From contig BSYQ01000013.1 of assembly GCA_030272585.1 (NCBI GenBank), forward strand, positions 124,001-188,000: a DNA stretch of 64,000 bases, read 5' to 3'. Shown piece after piece: positions 35,736 through 47,007 of this stretch; positions within the stretch are counted from its first letter, which is position 1, and every line of letters begins with the position of its first letter. The position numbers were made by a program, and so were the translations under genes. Below the pieces are notes generated by a model. The model worked only from the letters and a program-made list of their open reading frames with translations. It was not told where the DNA came from and did no database searches. This DNA comes from Bryopsis sp. KO-2023. Its lineage: Eukaryota > Chlorophyta > Ulvophyceae > Bryopsidales > Bryopsidaceae.

Positions 35736-37018
35736 GTAAGGAGAAAAACCCTGGAGTGTGTTATTTTTTTTCATAAAACGTATTTTAACGAGGGAGTGCT
35801 TTTTTCCATTTTCCATTTTTTTTTAATAATCTTTTTGACAACCGTCTTCAGCAGGGGAAAGGTATATATACACACCGGATATCGAACTGCTCCTTTTTTT
35901 TTCAACATATAATGAAGCTGAAAGCCTTCATGCATTGTGCCCGTGAGCGATATTTGTCTGTCAAAGAGTATCGATCGGAGATTAAGTGACTCTCAAATGA
36001 TTGAAAAAACCCTGGTGAAATCAGGCAGTCTGACCGAGTTGTGGTCGAATTGTGGTCAGGAGTTGTTCGCTTCATGTCGAAGTAGTCTTGAGTGGGTAGA
36101 GATGCAACCGCTCCCCACAGCAAAATTAGTCATATCGCTTTCTCTCGGACCGATTTGAACCCCACACAGTGGAGGCCGATCGACTCCAGGACCGATTTGA
36201 ACCCCACACAGTAGAGGCCGATTGACTCCAGTACAGTGCCAGCGAACCATGATGTCATCTTGGTTGCACACCCAACCACCGATGTTCAGCTGATTATTTT
36301 TGTTGTGGTTGCTGGCACAAAAAAAGAAAAGAAAAGAAAAGTGCAGGGTGACCACAGCCCCAGTTTTTTAAGGTGCTGGTGTGTCATTGGATTGGAAGCT
36401 GGCCTGGATGCAATTTGCTAAGAGGATAATTCTTGCTGTTGTAACATGGTTACCATTGACTTGCAAATGAGGGTCGTGTTCTCTGAATTGGCAGTATAAA
36501 ACCAATTGCTAAATATACCTTTTTTTTATTTGTAAGAGTTTGCTGAAAACCTTATGGAAGCAGGCATGGCCTTCAAAGCTTCCCTGAATGGATTTGACAG
36601 AGTACTCAAATATTTGCGATATCGTTTTGCAAGAAACATGCAACCATGTCAAGGGCTCTTCGATTTACCTAGAAAAGTTTTTTGTGCAAACCAGACAGTG
36701 CAATATGAGGTTTCATTTTGATTTTCCTACAAAATTTAATGATCGATCACTTCTGAAAATTTATTTTTCAAACTGGAAGAATTGAAGAGCTGCACAAGTG
36801 TTGCAAAGTGTACAAAATATTACAAGAATAACAAAATCATTTTTTTATCGAACGAACTGTACACACACACACAAAAAGAACAGAATAGAAGAGTCAATGT
36901 CACAAACTCCACAAAAAGCTTCTCTACCCCCCAATGTACAAAGAAGAAGAAAAAACTAATCAATGGAACAAAATTGAACAAAATTGAACACAATGAACAA
37001 CCGATATACGGGACACAG
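35736..37018. other. Intergenic stretch with a tandem duplication
   Basis: No gene is recognised. The 3' end of the DPH4-like gene probably lies in the first few hundred bases. A 42-bp tandem duplication at 36147-36230 is listed separately. Confidence 0.4.
36147..36230. repeat. 42-bp tandem duplication (two units)
   Basis: Units 36147-36188 and 36189-36230 both begin GGACCGATTTGAACCCCACA and differ at only two positions (CAGTGGAGG against CAGTAGAGG, and CCGATCGAC against CCGATTGAC). No function is evident. Confidence 0.9.
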
Positions 37019-37970
37019 TTAACGACTCGAAAAGAAGCTGCAGAGTTTTATTCGCTTGATCACATTAGGGAAATCTGAGGCGTTTTTCCTCTTGAATACG
37101 GACGGGACAGGTTCGAGAGTTCTCCTGATTCTTTTTTGTCCGCCCCTATAGACCACAGTGTGACCAGATATTCCTTCCGCCTTTCTTTTGGCTTTCTTGT
37201 TTTTTGACGCCACCCCCCGACGACATTCGGCAGCCTTGCTTGGGGGTTGGGAATACCAACTCCCAGTCAGTGGAGAATCGGCATCCTCAGACTTCAACTT
37301 CTCCGCGGTACTGTCCCATTTTGTGCTCTCCAAGCCGTTTCCTAAGACCTGTTCGACGGAAAAGGCGACTCAACTTTGAGGCTCCAGAGTCTTAGCAAGC
37401 CACCACATTCCGCAATCCTTATAGTTTGTAAACTACAAAAAAAAGTGATTGCCGAATACAGGCTACTCATATGTCGTTGTGTAGCAACAGTGACGTTCAC
37501 ATTGTACCGTGGATACAACAACATAAACACAAACGTTCGTAAGGCTGGTGGAGAAGACTGTGCCAAGAGTTTCTTCCTTATTTTATTTTCGAGGAACTCA
37601 CCTCCAAGGTCGCCCACACTAAGCAAAAGACTAAAGCCACTTTCGCTGCCAAAACTAAAATCTCTACTACAAACCCCATCCCTAGACCTGTGAAAAAGAG
37701 AAAAATAGTTTGCAGAGGCATTCTCAAAGCATTGATTGCACAGAAGAGAACTAGTTGAGGCAGAGATTGAAAGTGCAAAACTTACCTAAATCCGTCTTCG
37801 CCTTGACGGTATCTCTAATAATATCTATCGCCATGGCGGCTGCGCACAAACACAGCAAATTTTGAAACCATTTCGCAAAAGTAGCATGCACGTTTTCAAT
37901 CACAGCTGCTTGATTACTCACCGCTAATTGTCGTCAGCACTATTTCCGCCCAAAGGCGCCACTGACGCAT
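37019..37970 (-). CDS. Small membrane protein with basic tail (intact right copy)
   Basis: Four exons: 37970-37922 (ATG), 37839-37786, 37687-37602 and 37348-37019 (stop), all GT/AG and in phase, giving 172 aa. The N-terminal half has two hydrophobic stretches, EIVLTTISAAMAID and the stronger VEILVLAAKVALVFCLVWAT. The C-terminal half is hydrophilic and strongly basic (KNKKAKRKAEG, RGGQKRIRRT), so a membrane anchor with a positively charged tail is likely. The reading frame of the tail is conserved in the degraded left copy, which supports the exon 4 choice over an alternative short exon at 37417-37370 that would end the protein at 78 aa. No family recognised. Head to head with the cysteine-repeat gene. 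Confidence 0.65.
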
Positions 37971-38613
37971 TGTTCCTAACACTGTTCTAAACTAATACTA
38001 AAAACAAGCCGGTTGCTTGTCTGCAAGAAAAATAGAGACTCGGATGTCGAATCAGTGCGCAAGCCTTCTGTGCACTGGAAAAGATTTGTTCGTGGGTGGC
38101 GATTCAAGCACAGCGCATACTCTTGTATTGCTTGGGTCGCGGTGGTTACGTTGACTCTCAGGAGATAAAACGGTTGAAAAAAGTGTTTCTTGCATTGGAA
38201 ATGGAGGCTCGCCGATAAAACTCACAACGCAACTAAGATTTGCGCCAGGTTTCACTGGAAAACAACACGCAACCTGCACTACTTGGGAGCCATCTCAAAT
38301 TCTGTTTCCAGAATCCACCACTGATAATTGATGCCCCAGAACAGCGCACCTGCAAAACCACGTGGCTCCTCGGCAACATAATTTGATTTGCAAAGCTGGA
38401 AGACAGGTTGTCTGCGCTTTTCTTGTGGTCTGCCCAGCGTTTGAAGATTCGCCGCCTGGTCGAAGTATTTATACTGCACAACTGGTGATTTTCAACAAGA
38501 AAAAGCAAAAGCTGCTGTAAAGACATAGTAACACACAGGAAATTATCTCCTTCGCGACCATCTTTGGCTACTTTGCCTCTTTTTCTGCACACGTCCAAAT
38601 ATCTCATAAAAAA

Positions 38614-39861
38614 ATGAAGTTCGCTCTCGCAGTATTGCTTGTTTTCGGAATCGCCACTGTGGCGGCGGCTGCGGGTATGTTCAGGATCCCTGCCCAGGAA
38701 GACTGCCCCTTCGTCTGTTGTTGAGCGCCCTGCACTTATGGCTCCTTGTTTTCGCTGCCTGTTCAGATCGTCGTTTGTTGGGGAGCTATGGCAACAAATG
38801 CGGTACGTGCTCGTGGCATGCGGTTTTCAAATTCATGTAAATCCGACGAGACGCAAGGGAGGTGGTTGACTTTTGTGCGTTTGATCTATCCCTGTAGAGC
38901 CCAAGTGCCGCACCGAGTATGTGGAGAAGTGCCACGACGTCCCGGTAGAGCATTGCAAGGACGTCCCCAGGCAAAAGTGCGACAGCGTCCCAAAGGACGA
39001 GTGCAAGAGGGTGCCTTTCGACAAGTGCCACCCAGAGACCAAGCAGGAGTGCCACAAGGTCCCAGAAGAGGTAATCGATCATCTTTGTTTTCCCTCCTAC
39101 ATTATAGGGCTATTTATTGTGGACTGGATCTTTCGATTGGCCTTTGTTTGACGCAGGTTTGTGAAAAGATCGAGAAACAAAACTGCAAGAGGGTCCCCCA
39201 TGCAACCTGCAAGGACGTGCCACACCAGGTTTGCAAGAAAGCGCCCCACACCGTGTGCAAAAAGGGGTCGCAGAAGAAGTGCTGGCCTGCAAAGAAGGTT
39301 TGCGGCGGTCATGGCAAATGCCACACCCTCCCTGAGAAATGCAAGGACTTCCCAGACGTGGATTGCCATAAGGAATATAAGGACGAGTGTCGCACTGAGT
39401 ACAAAAAAGAGTGCCACACCACCCACTCAGAGGAATGCACTCCCCACTATGAAGATGTCTGCACAACGGTGGGGTCCCTTCCTTCATTTATCCTGTTGGG
39501 GGAATTTCTAAGACCAATTTTTGAGGCAGTGGATTTCTGGCTTGGGGGGTGATCGAAATTTGGTACGGTGCGGTAGGTCCAGAAGGACGTCTGCAAGGAT
39601 GTGACGAAGGATGTTTGCAAGACGGAGTACAAGGATGAGTGCAAAAAGGTGTACCAAGACGAATGCAAAACCGTCTACGAGAAGGATTGCAGCCACCAGG
39701 CCTCCGAGAAAAAGTGTGAGAGCGTCCCAGAGAAGAAGTGTGACGATTCGCACTGCTCTCGTGGCGGCGGCGGCGGCGGCGCCATCCACAAGTCGCAATT
39801 CTCCAGCGGGTCTTCCCGCAGCAGCAGCCACATCCAAATCTCGGCGTCCAGCCATGGTTAA
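38614..39861 (+). CDS. Secreted cysteine-repeat protein, right paralogue
   Basis: Five exons: 38614-38674, 38767-38802, 38898-39070, 39157-39468 and 39577-39861 (TAA), giving 288 aa. Residues 1-20 form a signal peptide (MKFALAVLLVFGIATVAAAA). After a 12-residue exon the protein is an array with Cys at every eighth position for over ten units (CHDVPVEH, CKDVPRQK, CDSVPKDE, CKRVPFDK), a middle part with CGGHGKCHTLPEKC, then YKDEC/YQDEC/YEKDC units, a six-Gly run and a Ser/His tail. Units favour V-P after Cys and are Lys-rich. Introns fall between units. The regular CX7 spacing, secretion signal and lack of catalytic residues suggest a disulfide-linked extracellular structural protein. Also seen intact in the left unit. 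Confidence 0.87.
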
Positions 39862-40135
39862 AACTCGTGGATTAGGGGGTGATACCTACTCTTATCAATT
39901 ATTTTTTACTTCTTTTATGTGCTTGCTGCGGAATTTTTGAGTTCCAGCGCAGCCCACTTTCTTTTGATTTCGACATCGTGAGGGAAACCAAATTTTCAAG
40001 CTTGTCAAACAATGCGATCATGAAATATGCGAAATGAAAATGAACCTGGGATTTCCAAATATGAGGTCTACTGAGTTCGTTCATTTCTTTGTTGAAAGTA
40101 AAGTTCCGATTTAATAGAATCTTATGTGTGTTTGG

Positions 40136-41609
40136 ATTTTGAGTGTGTTGGTTGGCTGCTCCATCTTGTTCCATCTAAGTGGTAAATTTTCCTAAAGCAA
40201 TCCCCACAACTGCACCTTTACTGAATGATAAGCATCATGTGTGAAGGAAAGTCAGAAAGCATTGAGTTCAATTAATAATTAATAATTGATAATAATTAAT
40301 GAAATTGCTCCTCTTCCAGGTCTTTGTCAATTGCTTTGTCGTTCAGTTCTTTTGGAGCCCCACATACTCGTTCCGGTTCTCAAGTATAAGAGTAGATAAA
40401 TTGGACACTACGGGGAGAGGATCCTTGGTGTCAGGATCGACAGGAGTTATCGAGGGGTTTACTTTGGTGGTGTGTTTTTGTTTCTTGCTGAAGGGCTTAT
40501 GGATCCAGTTTATTTTTAATTTTTTTGGCTCCTCAGGCAACATGTAATCATTGATTGATTGATTGACAATCAAACCAATTGAGATATTGGTGTATTGAGA
40601 TTTCTGGCTAAGGGTTTTCTTTGTATTGCCCCGATGTTGCAGGCTCTGGAATGGTATGTATATGTCTTGTAATATTTTTGGTTGGTTTTACTTCCGTCCA
40701 CGATGCCACAGGCCTCAGTGTATATAGAGGATCGTAGATTGTCACATGTCGTAGTGGGTAAAGGATGGAGGCGGGTCCGATCATTGAAGTTGAGCCTTTT
40801 GATTGAATGAAAAGACACGACGAAAGATACCAACACTCCAAATATGGGCAGTTTGACAGGATACGATGTTTCGAGTCCTGTCACAATGTGGAAGGATTAG
40901 TTACAAACAGAATCGACATACCATCGGTGTGCATATCTCGACAGAACAAACTGTTCCGACACACTGTCTCGACCCATTACGATTTCTATGGTGCATTGCC
41001 TGTGCTGCCAGTCGACTTGCGGGATTCTTACTCACTCGTTGTCCACACGAAGTAATTCTCAGTCACATTCTGGCAGCATCCCGTTCGCTCTCTCGCAGCA
41101 TCCCGGATCCTGGTGAGCAAATGATAAAGGTGGTCTCGAACATTGAAAGCTAGGTCACGTCCTCATCCACGCCGCAAAAGGGAGAGGCACTGGGAAAAGT
41201 GTTGGGTTAATGAATAACTGCACAAAGAGTGATGACGCAGCAATAAAGGATGCCCCCCATGTTCGAAAGGTTTCAACGATTGCAATGGTCGTGTCCTCGT
41301 TAGGACATGGAACTTACAAATACAATCGGATCAGCTTGCTTACATTGTGACGGAGAAAAGCCTCCAATCGGCGGCAGAAAGCGTTTGAAAATCCCATGTC
41401 CGCATCTTCATGAGCACAAAACCAAATGAAGACACTGTTTTCAGTCATTCACGTGACTGGGTCTCGGAAGACAGCTGTCAAACCGCGTTCCACGGCACTG
41501 ATACTTATGCAGGATGTGAAGTTGTTTTACGGAAGCTTGCAATCCGGCTCTAACTAACTCGGCGTTTTAGTAGGGCGTGCTTTCCTTATTTTTGCGCAGT
41601 TCGATCGCG
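40136..41609. other. Intergenic stretch, no gene recognised
   Basis: Contains AT-rich AATTAATAATTAATAATTG repeats at about 40270-40300. A sequence at about 40657-40690 (TGTCTTGTAATATTTTTGGT and surroundings) recurs at about 20737-20760 inside a DPCD intron, so both may be fragments of one dispersed repeat. No gene is supported. Confidence 0.4.
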
Positions 41610-44419
41610 ATGGACCTTAAGGGGACTCTCGTTCGCTATATCTTCTTGTCGGCGATCGTGTTTTCCAGCTTCCCAGAAAGTTCGCATGGAAAGGATATCA
41701 CGAGGGCCGAGCTTTTCAAACGCTCTCTCGGAGACCTTCCCGCCGCCACCACCAGGGCGTTAAAATCGGTCCGAAAGCTCACGAAGGTGCGACTGCTGAT
41801 CAGCATATTCCCTCCGATCGTTCGGTCATGCGACCGACGGGTGGAAAAAAATCCCACAGCGGTCCACACCAAAGGATCTGTCATATCTCCACCGCAGGAC
41901 ACCATATTCCACACCACACTTATCCTTTTCTTCTCATTCTGTGCATGGATTCTGCAGGGCTTTTCTGGTGGTTCTAAGGAAGATCTCTTCAGCAGCCGTC
42001 GTCTGTTACAAGGGACTCAAGACTGTGCGTTTGTTGATGGAGAGTGTTCTGTCACCCAAGCAAAGGCACTGCAATTGCTGTCTTCTGAACTCTCTCAGTT
42101 TGTGCTGGAGATCGTTGTGAGTAGTGAAATCAGTACCACTCGACAGTGACACCGAGATAATGCATTGCTTTGATTCTATTTGATGCTCCAGTTGACTGAC
42201 AATGAGTTTTTTCCCCCCTCAGAAATGTGCCGAGGCGGAGTCCGAAGCAGAGTGCTCCGCGCCTAACTGCGTCTGGTGGGTAATGCTTTGAAGAGCTGTA
42301 TAGAAGTTTTCCCCCTTACCCTTTAAACCAATGTTTGGCTCATATATGGGGTACTAGGATGGACGTCTGTCATGTGATTTACAGTGGCCCCCCATAACGA
42401 TTCAGCTCAGGGCAAAAGAAATGCATGGTCTCAGAATCAATTGAGTTGTCGATTCATGTTGCTGCAGGTTGGATGGTGACTGTGATACATCAGAGGAATT
42501 CCTGGGGCCTGCTGCTTTCGAGGAGTGCATTGGGGATGCAGCTGTGTTCATTGAAACTGACGACAGGAATGATGCATGCCAAAGCTCGCATTCAGCCGAG
42601 AATGCTTGCAATGCCGATGAGGACTGCACATGGTAGGCATCAAAGGGGTTGCTCAATGTTTGGGGTGCTCAGCCAATATCCTGTGTCTCAGTTTTGAAAT
42701 GCAACACAATGTGCAGACAAGATATTTCATTGTGTTGAGAAAATCAGCCCTGGCGAAGGAGGAGATGGGAAGCCACCCCCTGACACGTTATCACTGTTCA
42801 AGGACAGCACCAGAGATGATTGAACAGGAATGTAGAGATTAAACCGATTTCACTCGTGGCAGAGTGGTCTGACGATGTAACCCAACAAAAGGCTGAGTCA
42901 TTTTTTCCACTGTCTCAGGGATGCCGACGCTGGTGAATGTGCATTCGATATTTTCAAATACCTTATCGGAGTGCCCAGTGCCGGTGGATTGCCCTTAGGC
43001 TTCGAGGAGGTGCAGTGTCGAGCGATGCGTAACATCACTACGGATGGACTGTTTTTCTGTTTGTTCTTCTGAGCGATCCAAACCTTGCGTCCAAGAGCAG
43101 ATATCATATCTTCATATCATATCTCTGCATGGTTTTTGAAAACGAAGTTTTCCATCGGCCCAAAACGAAGTGTTTGGATTTCAGCTGCGGCTTCGCTTCT
43201 TGCCAGGGTCTCGACAGCATTGCCCTCAACGCCTGTGACCTCGCTGATATTTCTTTCGATTTTTGTTGCTTTTCAGGTTATCGATGTTTACGTGGAGTTT
43301 CTAGGGGCCACAGCCACCGACGACGGTCTCTTTACGTCCACGGATCTCGATGCAATCCTAGCATGGACCCCACCCCCCTTCCAGTGCCCTGGAGACACCA
43401 ACTCGCTAAGCTGCGAGCTTGTGGTGTTCTTCCAAGAGGTCTTCGTCGACTCGGTCTACTGTCAAACTAAATTCCCGACCGGCGACTTCTCGGCCGAAGA
43501 CTGCAACAACGACCCATTGTGCGGAGTTAACGAAGATTCCGAGTGTTTCACATCTGAAGAGGAGACGAGTCGGGTTCAGCGAAAGGTCCTGACTTCGTTC
43601 GCGGCATCCGTGGAGAGCCAAGTGTTCCGTGATATCCTGGAGCCCTCTTTCCAATGTGCGTTCCTAGAAGAGGCCGAATGCGAGGACTCGTGCGTGTGGG
43701 ATGCGTCCGAGGGTGAATGCGGATTGAATCTCCTTGAGGTGTCCGACATCCTGGGGAAGACCGCCATCGGTAACCCTAAAGCGGAGTGCCAGGTGTTGGG
43801 AGCTGTGTTCAAAACCGGATGTCCTTTATCAACTGCCAGCCAATGCGATAGCAATCCTGTGTGCGAAATTGATGGAGGTAGGACCGTTTTTGTGTTGATG
43901 GAGGGTGCAGGGAGACCCCCCCCCCCCCTACACACACACACACAAACAAACAAACAAACAAACAAAACTTGTTGTTCTTTTAAGGTTAGGTGGTTTGAAG
44001 GCAACTTCAGGTGTCCTGAGTGTTCAATCACTTTTGCAGTTCAAACAAAACTAAATAAACAAGCCAAATATTCGAGATTGGTTGTGTTTTAATGGAGAAA
44101 TGTCGACACTGATCCTGTGGATTGGAGAATTATTATTTAGCTGGAAAGTTAAATGTGAAGAGAGTTTACACCCGGGTCTTAAAACAGACACCGAAACACA
44201 AAAAAAAACAAGGTTTTTCCCTTTTGAATACCTCAAATATACTAATTTTTTTATTGAGATATGTGTGTCCTTTTCTGTTTCACAAAACCAGATGGCGACT
44301 GTGGACCCGCAGAAGATATTCTCGTCGATATCGTCTTGAACGCAAATGATAGCACTAGAGACCGCTTCGCTAAGGCAGTCACAGAGTGCGGTGCCAAGTC
44401 GGAAGCAAATTGTCAGTGA
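41610..44419 (+). CDS. Secreted modular cysteine-rich protein, family not recognised
   Basis: Seven exons with consistent phases: 41610-41786, 41958-42116, 42223-42275, 42468-42632, 42919-43009, 43277-43877 and 44292-44419 (TGA), giving 457 aa. The start has a signal-peptide-like hydrophobic stretch (LVRYIFLSAIVFSSF). The rest repeats a module of roughly 90-100 residues: an acidic helix-like segment, then a Cys cluster of the form C-x4-C-x-W-x4-7-GxC (ECSAPNCVWLDGDC, ACNADEDCTWDADAGEC, ECEDSCVWDASEGEC, QCDSNPVCEIDGGDC). Several introns cut the module at the same place, splitting the Trp codon TG/G, a sign of exon duplication. No transmembrane segment or enzyme motif. Probably an extracellular disulfide-rich protein. 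I cannot assign a family. Confidence 0.8.
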
Positions 44420-45631
44420 ATGGACAACCATCAGCACATACAGTGCATTTTTTTCTCTACTATATATTTTTCTATTTATTTTTTTTCCCCTTCTCTCTGG
44501 ATGTGAATATTCGACGACAGTTCATCTCAGGTGCGAATTGTCGGACAATTTTGTTCATGGTCAAAAGCAAATCGTTCCAGATGAAACCAAGAGTGGCTCT
44601 TGTGGCGATTTGATATTGATTGATTGATTGGTTATGGTAGATTTTGCTTTGGTTGGTGTAGTATGGGGTGTTTTCCTCGATTTTTTAAATATATATATAT
44701 ATATATATATATTTTCTTGTTATGCTCGATCTCAAACCTTGTCTGTTCTCATTACGCATTCCAACTCATTGATCATTAGTTGTAAAGCTCTGCCATCATG
44801 TTAGTAGACAAGGTCTGAAAATGCTGAAACGCCGCTATTTTGCATCTATTTCTTGTACGTTGACGTAAATGGATAAAATATTAAAGCAGACAAAATATCT
44901 GCAAATGCTTCTCCACCTTACCGTGCTCCAGATTTGACCCATATTTCATCTAGTAGATGCATGTATGGATATATATGAAATCAATATGCAACAACTGAAG
45001 TCGTTCGCAGCGTGCAACAACAAAAAGTGTTCAAACGAGAGGGAAGGAAAGTCCTGGTGTTTATGGAAAAAACTGGCTCGAATTACCCACCCCAACACAA
45101 CCACACAGACACTCCAAGAAATCATTCATTCAACCTTTAAAAAACTGTCCCATATGTTCGAAAAATCAAATATGCCTTTGTCCGAAAGAGATTACCCCCT
45201 ATACAAAATCCTCATTCATTTCCCTGTAACTCTCTTTTCCCCGTGCAGGACTTAAACAAAAAACTGCACAAAATACCAAAGAAAAACGGGCCGGGTGGGC
45301 GGGAAAAGCAAAAAGGTGGCGAGAACATAAGGACAACGCCTTTTAAAGTGTGGTGAAAAAAGAGAGTCGAGAATAGATGAGCGAAGTAAATGAGATGAAT
45401 TGGGACGCGAGGGTGTTTGCGGCTGAATAGCCGAGTTGTGGTGACAGGAGAAACTTGTGGTGAATGTGTGTTGTGGAATTGTGGCTGGAAATTCGGGAAG
45501 GGAGAAGGGAACGATATATAGAGGAACTGTTGTTGTTGTAAGGATGCCTTATTTGCTTTGAGTTAACGGAGCGACTTGTTTGCGAACGTTTCGTGTCAGT
45601 GTTCCAACACAGTTTCAGTAAACTTTATTCT
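44420..45631. other. Intergenic stretch before the Gag-like element
   Basis: Holds a (TA)n microsatellite at 44689-44712 and, near 45510, a TATATA box about 120 bp before the Gag-like region. The last 300 bases are GC-richer and may be the 3' part of an LTR whose left end I cannot find. Confidence 0.4.
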
Positions 45632-45632
45632 A

Positions 45633-45644
45633 CATGGTTTCGGA
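45633..45644 (+). other. Primer-binding-site-like sequence of a second LTR element
   Basis: TGGTTTCGGAGC follows directly after a TTCTACA end, as an LTR ending in CA followed by a tRNA primer site would look. The same core, GGTTTCGGAGC, lies right after the 5' LTR of the intact Ty3 element at 54070. The plant initiator-Met site TGGTATCAGAGC is similar. The matching upstream LTR start was not found. Confidence 0.45.
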
Positions 45645-47007
45645 GCGCAACCCCCTGGGGTTTTTACTCCTGTTATATGGACTTCTCTGGCTCACTATGA
45701 CGAGCCCTTTCGCACCGCATATTCTGGTCGAAAGAACGACACAATTACGTCGCAAGGAGCGGCGAAAAATATGGAGCACGTCACTTGCTCCTTGTCCGGT
45801 AACACTTGTCGAGTTTTTGCGCTGGGTTTCGAGGGCGTTGCTGTTAACTCTTCTACAGATAGGAGGTGTCGAACAGCACCCTGGACCTTCGTCTGGGGAA
45901 CGGCGCTACTCAGCCTGGACGCAAGAACTGGACCAATGGCTGTGGGCAGTGGTGACTGCGGCCAACACTTCGTTTGGTTCGCGACTCAAGGCGTTGCTCA
46001 AGTATTTCGATTTGGACACGTCTGGTGGTCAGGTTATCGCCAGAATCGCTGCTGAAATCGCAGAGAAGGACGCAACTGAGTTGGTAAACGAATTTCACGG
46101 AGGGACGGTTCCTGGGGGAGGATTTACGACGACACACCGATGGGCCTGCTTACGAAAACGCTTGGAGGAGACTTTGCCGCATCCAACAACACTGGATGTT
46201 GAGCGGATACTGACTAATATGAAGAAGGGACCCCACGAATCTCTGCGAGGTTTTGTTAAAAGATTCGTTTTGAGAGCACAGTCATATCCTACCTCTCAGT
46301 TGGATGTGCAACGTGCTGCGCACATATTATATCGAAAGCTGCCCTCATCCCTTCAACAAGGTTTAGCAGTTACTCCTCTGACTAATTGCTCTCTCGATAA
46401 ATTGGAGGAAACGGTTGTGACTTACGTCAATTGGAATACAGTGTCGACTTCTCCAGGCAAACTCCCGGCGCCTGATTACATGGATCTGGATCAGTTACAG
46501 TTGGGTGCGCATGATTTGGCGACAGAAGAAGGATTAGGAATGGAACAGCACGCGGAGGGATTAAAATATCAACGAGGGAATTCGCGACCCCCAGTCGTGG
46601 AAGGAGACAAAATACATTTTGATCGCATTGATGGTCCGATGTCTCTGGTCGCAGCATGGAAAGCGCTGGTGACGACAGGCCGCTATTACCGACAGCTTTC
46701 TCAGGAACATCTGCAGCGTTTGGGGAATAAAGACATGCATCGTCACATGCGTGACATGGGGATTCAGCAAGTGCGTTTTCGTGATCACACTGTGGTGCCA
46801 GACGATTACGCTGACGAACACTCGGTCCAAGGCTCCGATGATGCAGACCAAGTGGGACGTGTGACCGAGATACACGATGACGACGCTGATGCGTTGTTTC
46901 CTATGACCAGAGATAGGACTTGGGCCAAATTTTTGGTCCGACTCCGGTCCGGTCCGGTTACGGTCGGGTTACGGTCACCGTACTACGGCCGTAACTCCGT
47001 ACCGTAA
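45634..47007 (+). CDS. Retrotransposon Gag-like ORF with a 2A-like motif, 3' end replaced
   Basis: Open frame of 457 codons starting at an ATG that overlaps a primer-binding-site-like sequence. The N-terminus is hydrophobic (GFLLLLYGLLWLTM) and Arg-rich, followed by LLTLLQIGGVEQHPGP around residue 85, which resembles 2A ribosome-skipping peptides (consensus ending ExNPGP) but has His for Asn. The middle reads like a retroelement capsid domain: LRGFVKRFVLRAQSYP, AAHILYRKLPSSLQQGLAV and LDKLEETVVTYV. From about 46925 the sequence changes to TACGG-rich repeat and the last 25 codons are not Gag. No zinc knuckle, protease or RT follows on this strand, so the element is broken. Confidence 0.6.
   Translation: MVSERNPLGFLLLLYGLLWLTMTSPFAPHILVERTTQLRRKERRKIWSTSLAPCPVTLVEFLRWVSRALLLTLLQIGGVEQHPGPSSGERRYSAWTQELDQWLWAVVTAANTSFGSRLKALLKYFDLDTSGGQVIARIAAEIAEKDATELVNEFHGGTVPGGGFTTTHRWACLRKRLEETLPHPTTLDVERILTNMKKGPHESLRGFVKRFVLRAQSYPTSQLDVQRAAHILYRKLPSSLQQGLAVTPLTNCSLDKLEETVVTYVNWNTVSTSPGKLPAPDYMDLDQLQLGAHDLATEEGLGMEQHAEGLKYQRGNSRPPVVEGDKIHFDRIDGPMSLVAAWKALVTTGRYYRQLSQEHLQRLGNKDMHRHMRDMGIQQVRFRDHTVVPDDYADEHSVQGSDDADQVGRVTEIHDDDADALFPMTRDRTWAKFLVRLRSGPVTVGLRSPYYGRNSVP

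Larger units (their letters stand above)
37010..40135. repeat. Inverted duplication, right unit
   Basis: Reverse-orientation copy of about 11240-13945. The outer border on the right is near 40135, where AAGATTCTATTAAATCGGAA (minus strand) still matches the left copy and flanks then diverge. It retains the exon that the left unit has lost, so it is closer to the ancestral arrangement. Confidence 0.9.

Noticed and set aside
37370..37417. Alternative last exon for the small membrane protein (78-aa product)
   Set aside because: It closes in phase, but the longer last exon at 37019-37348 keeps its frame in the left duplicate, which the short one does not.
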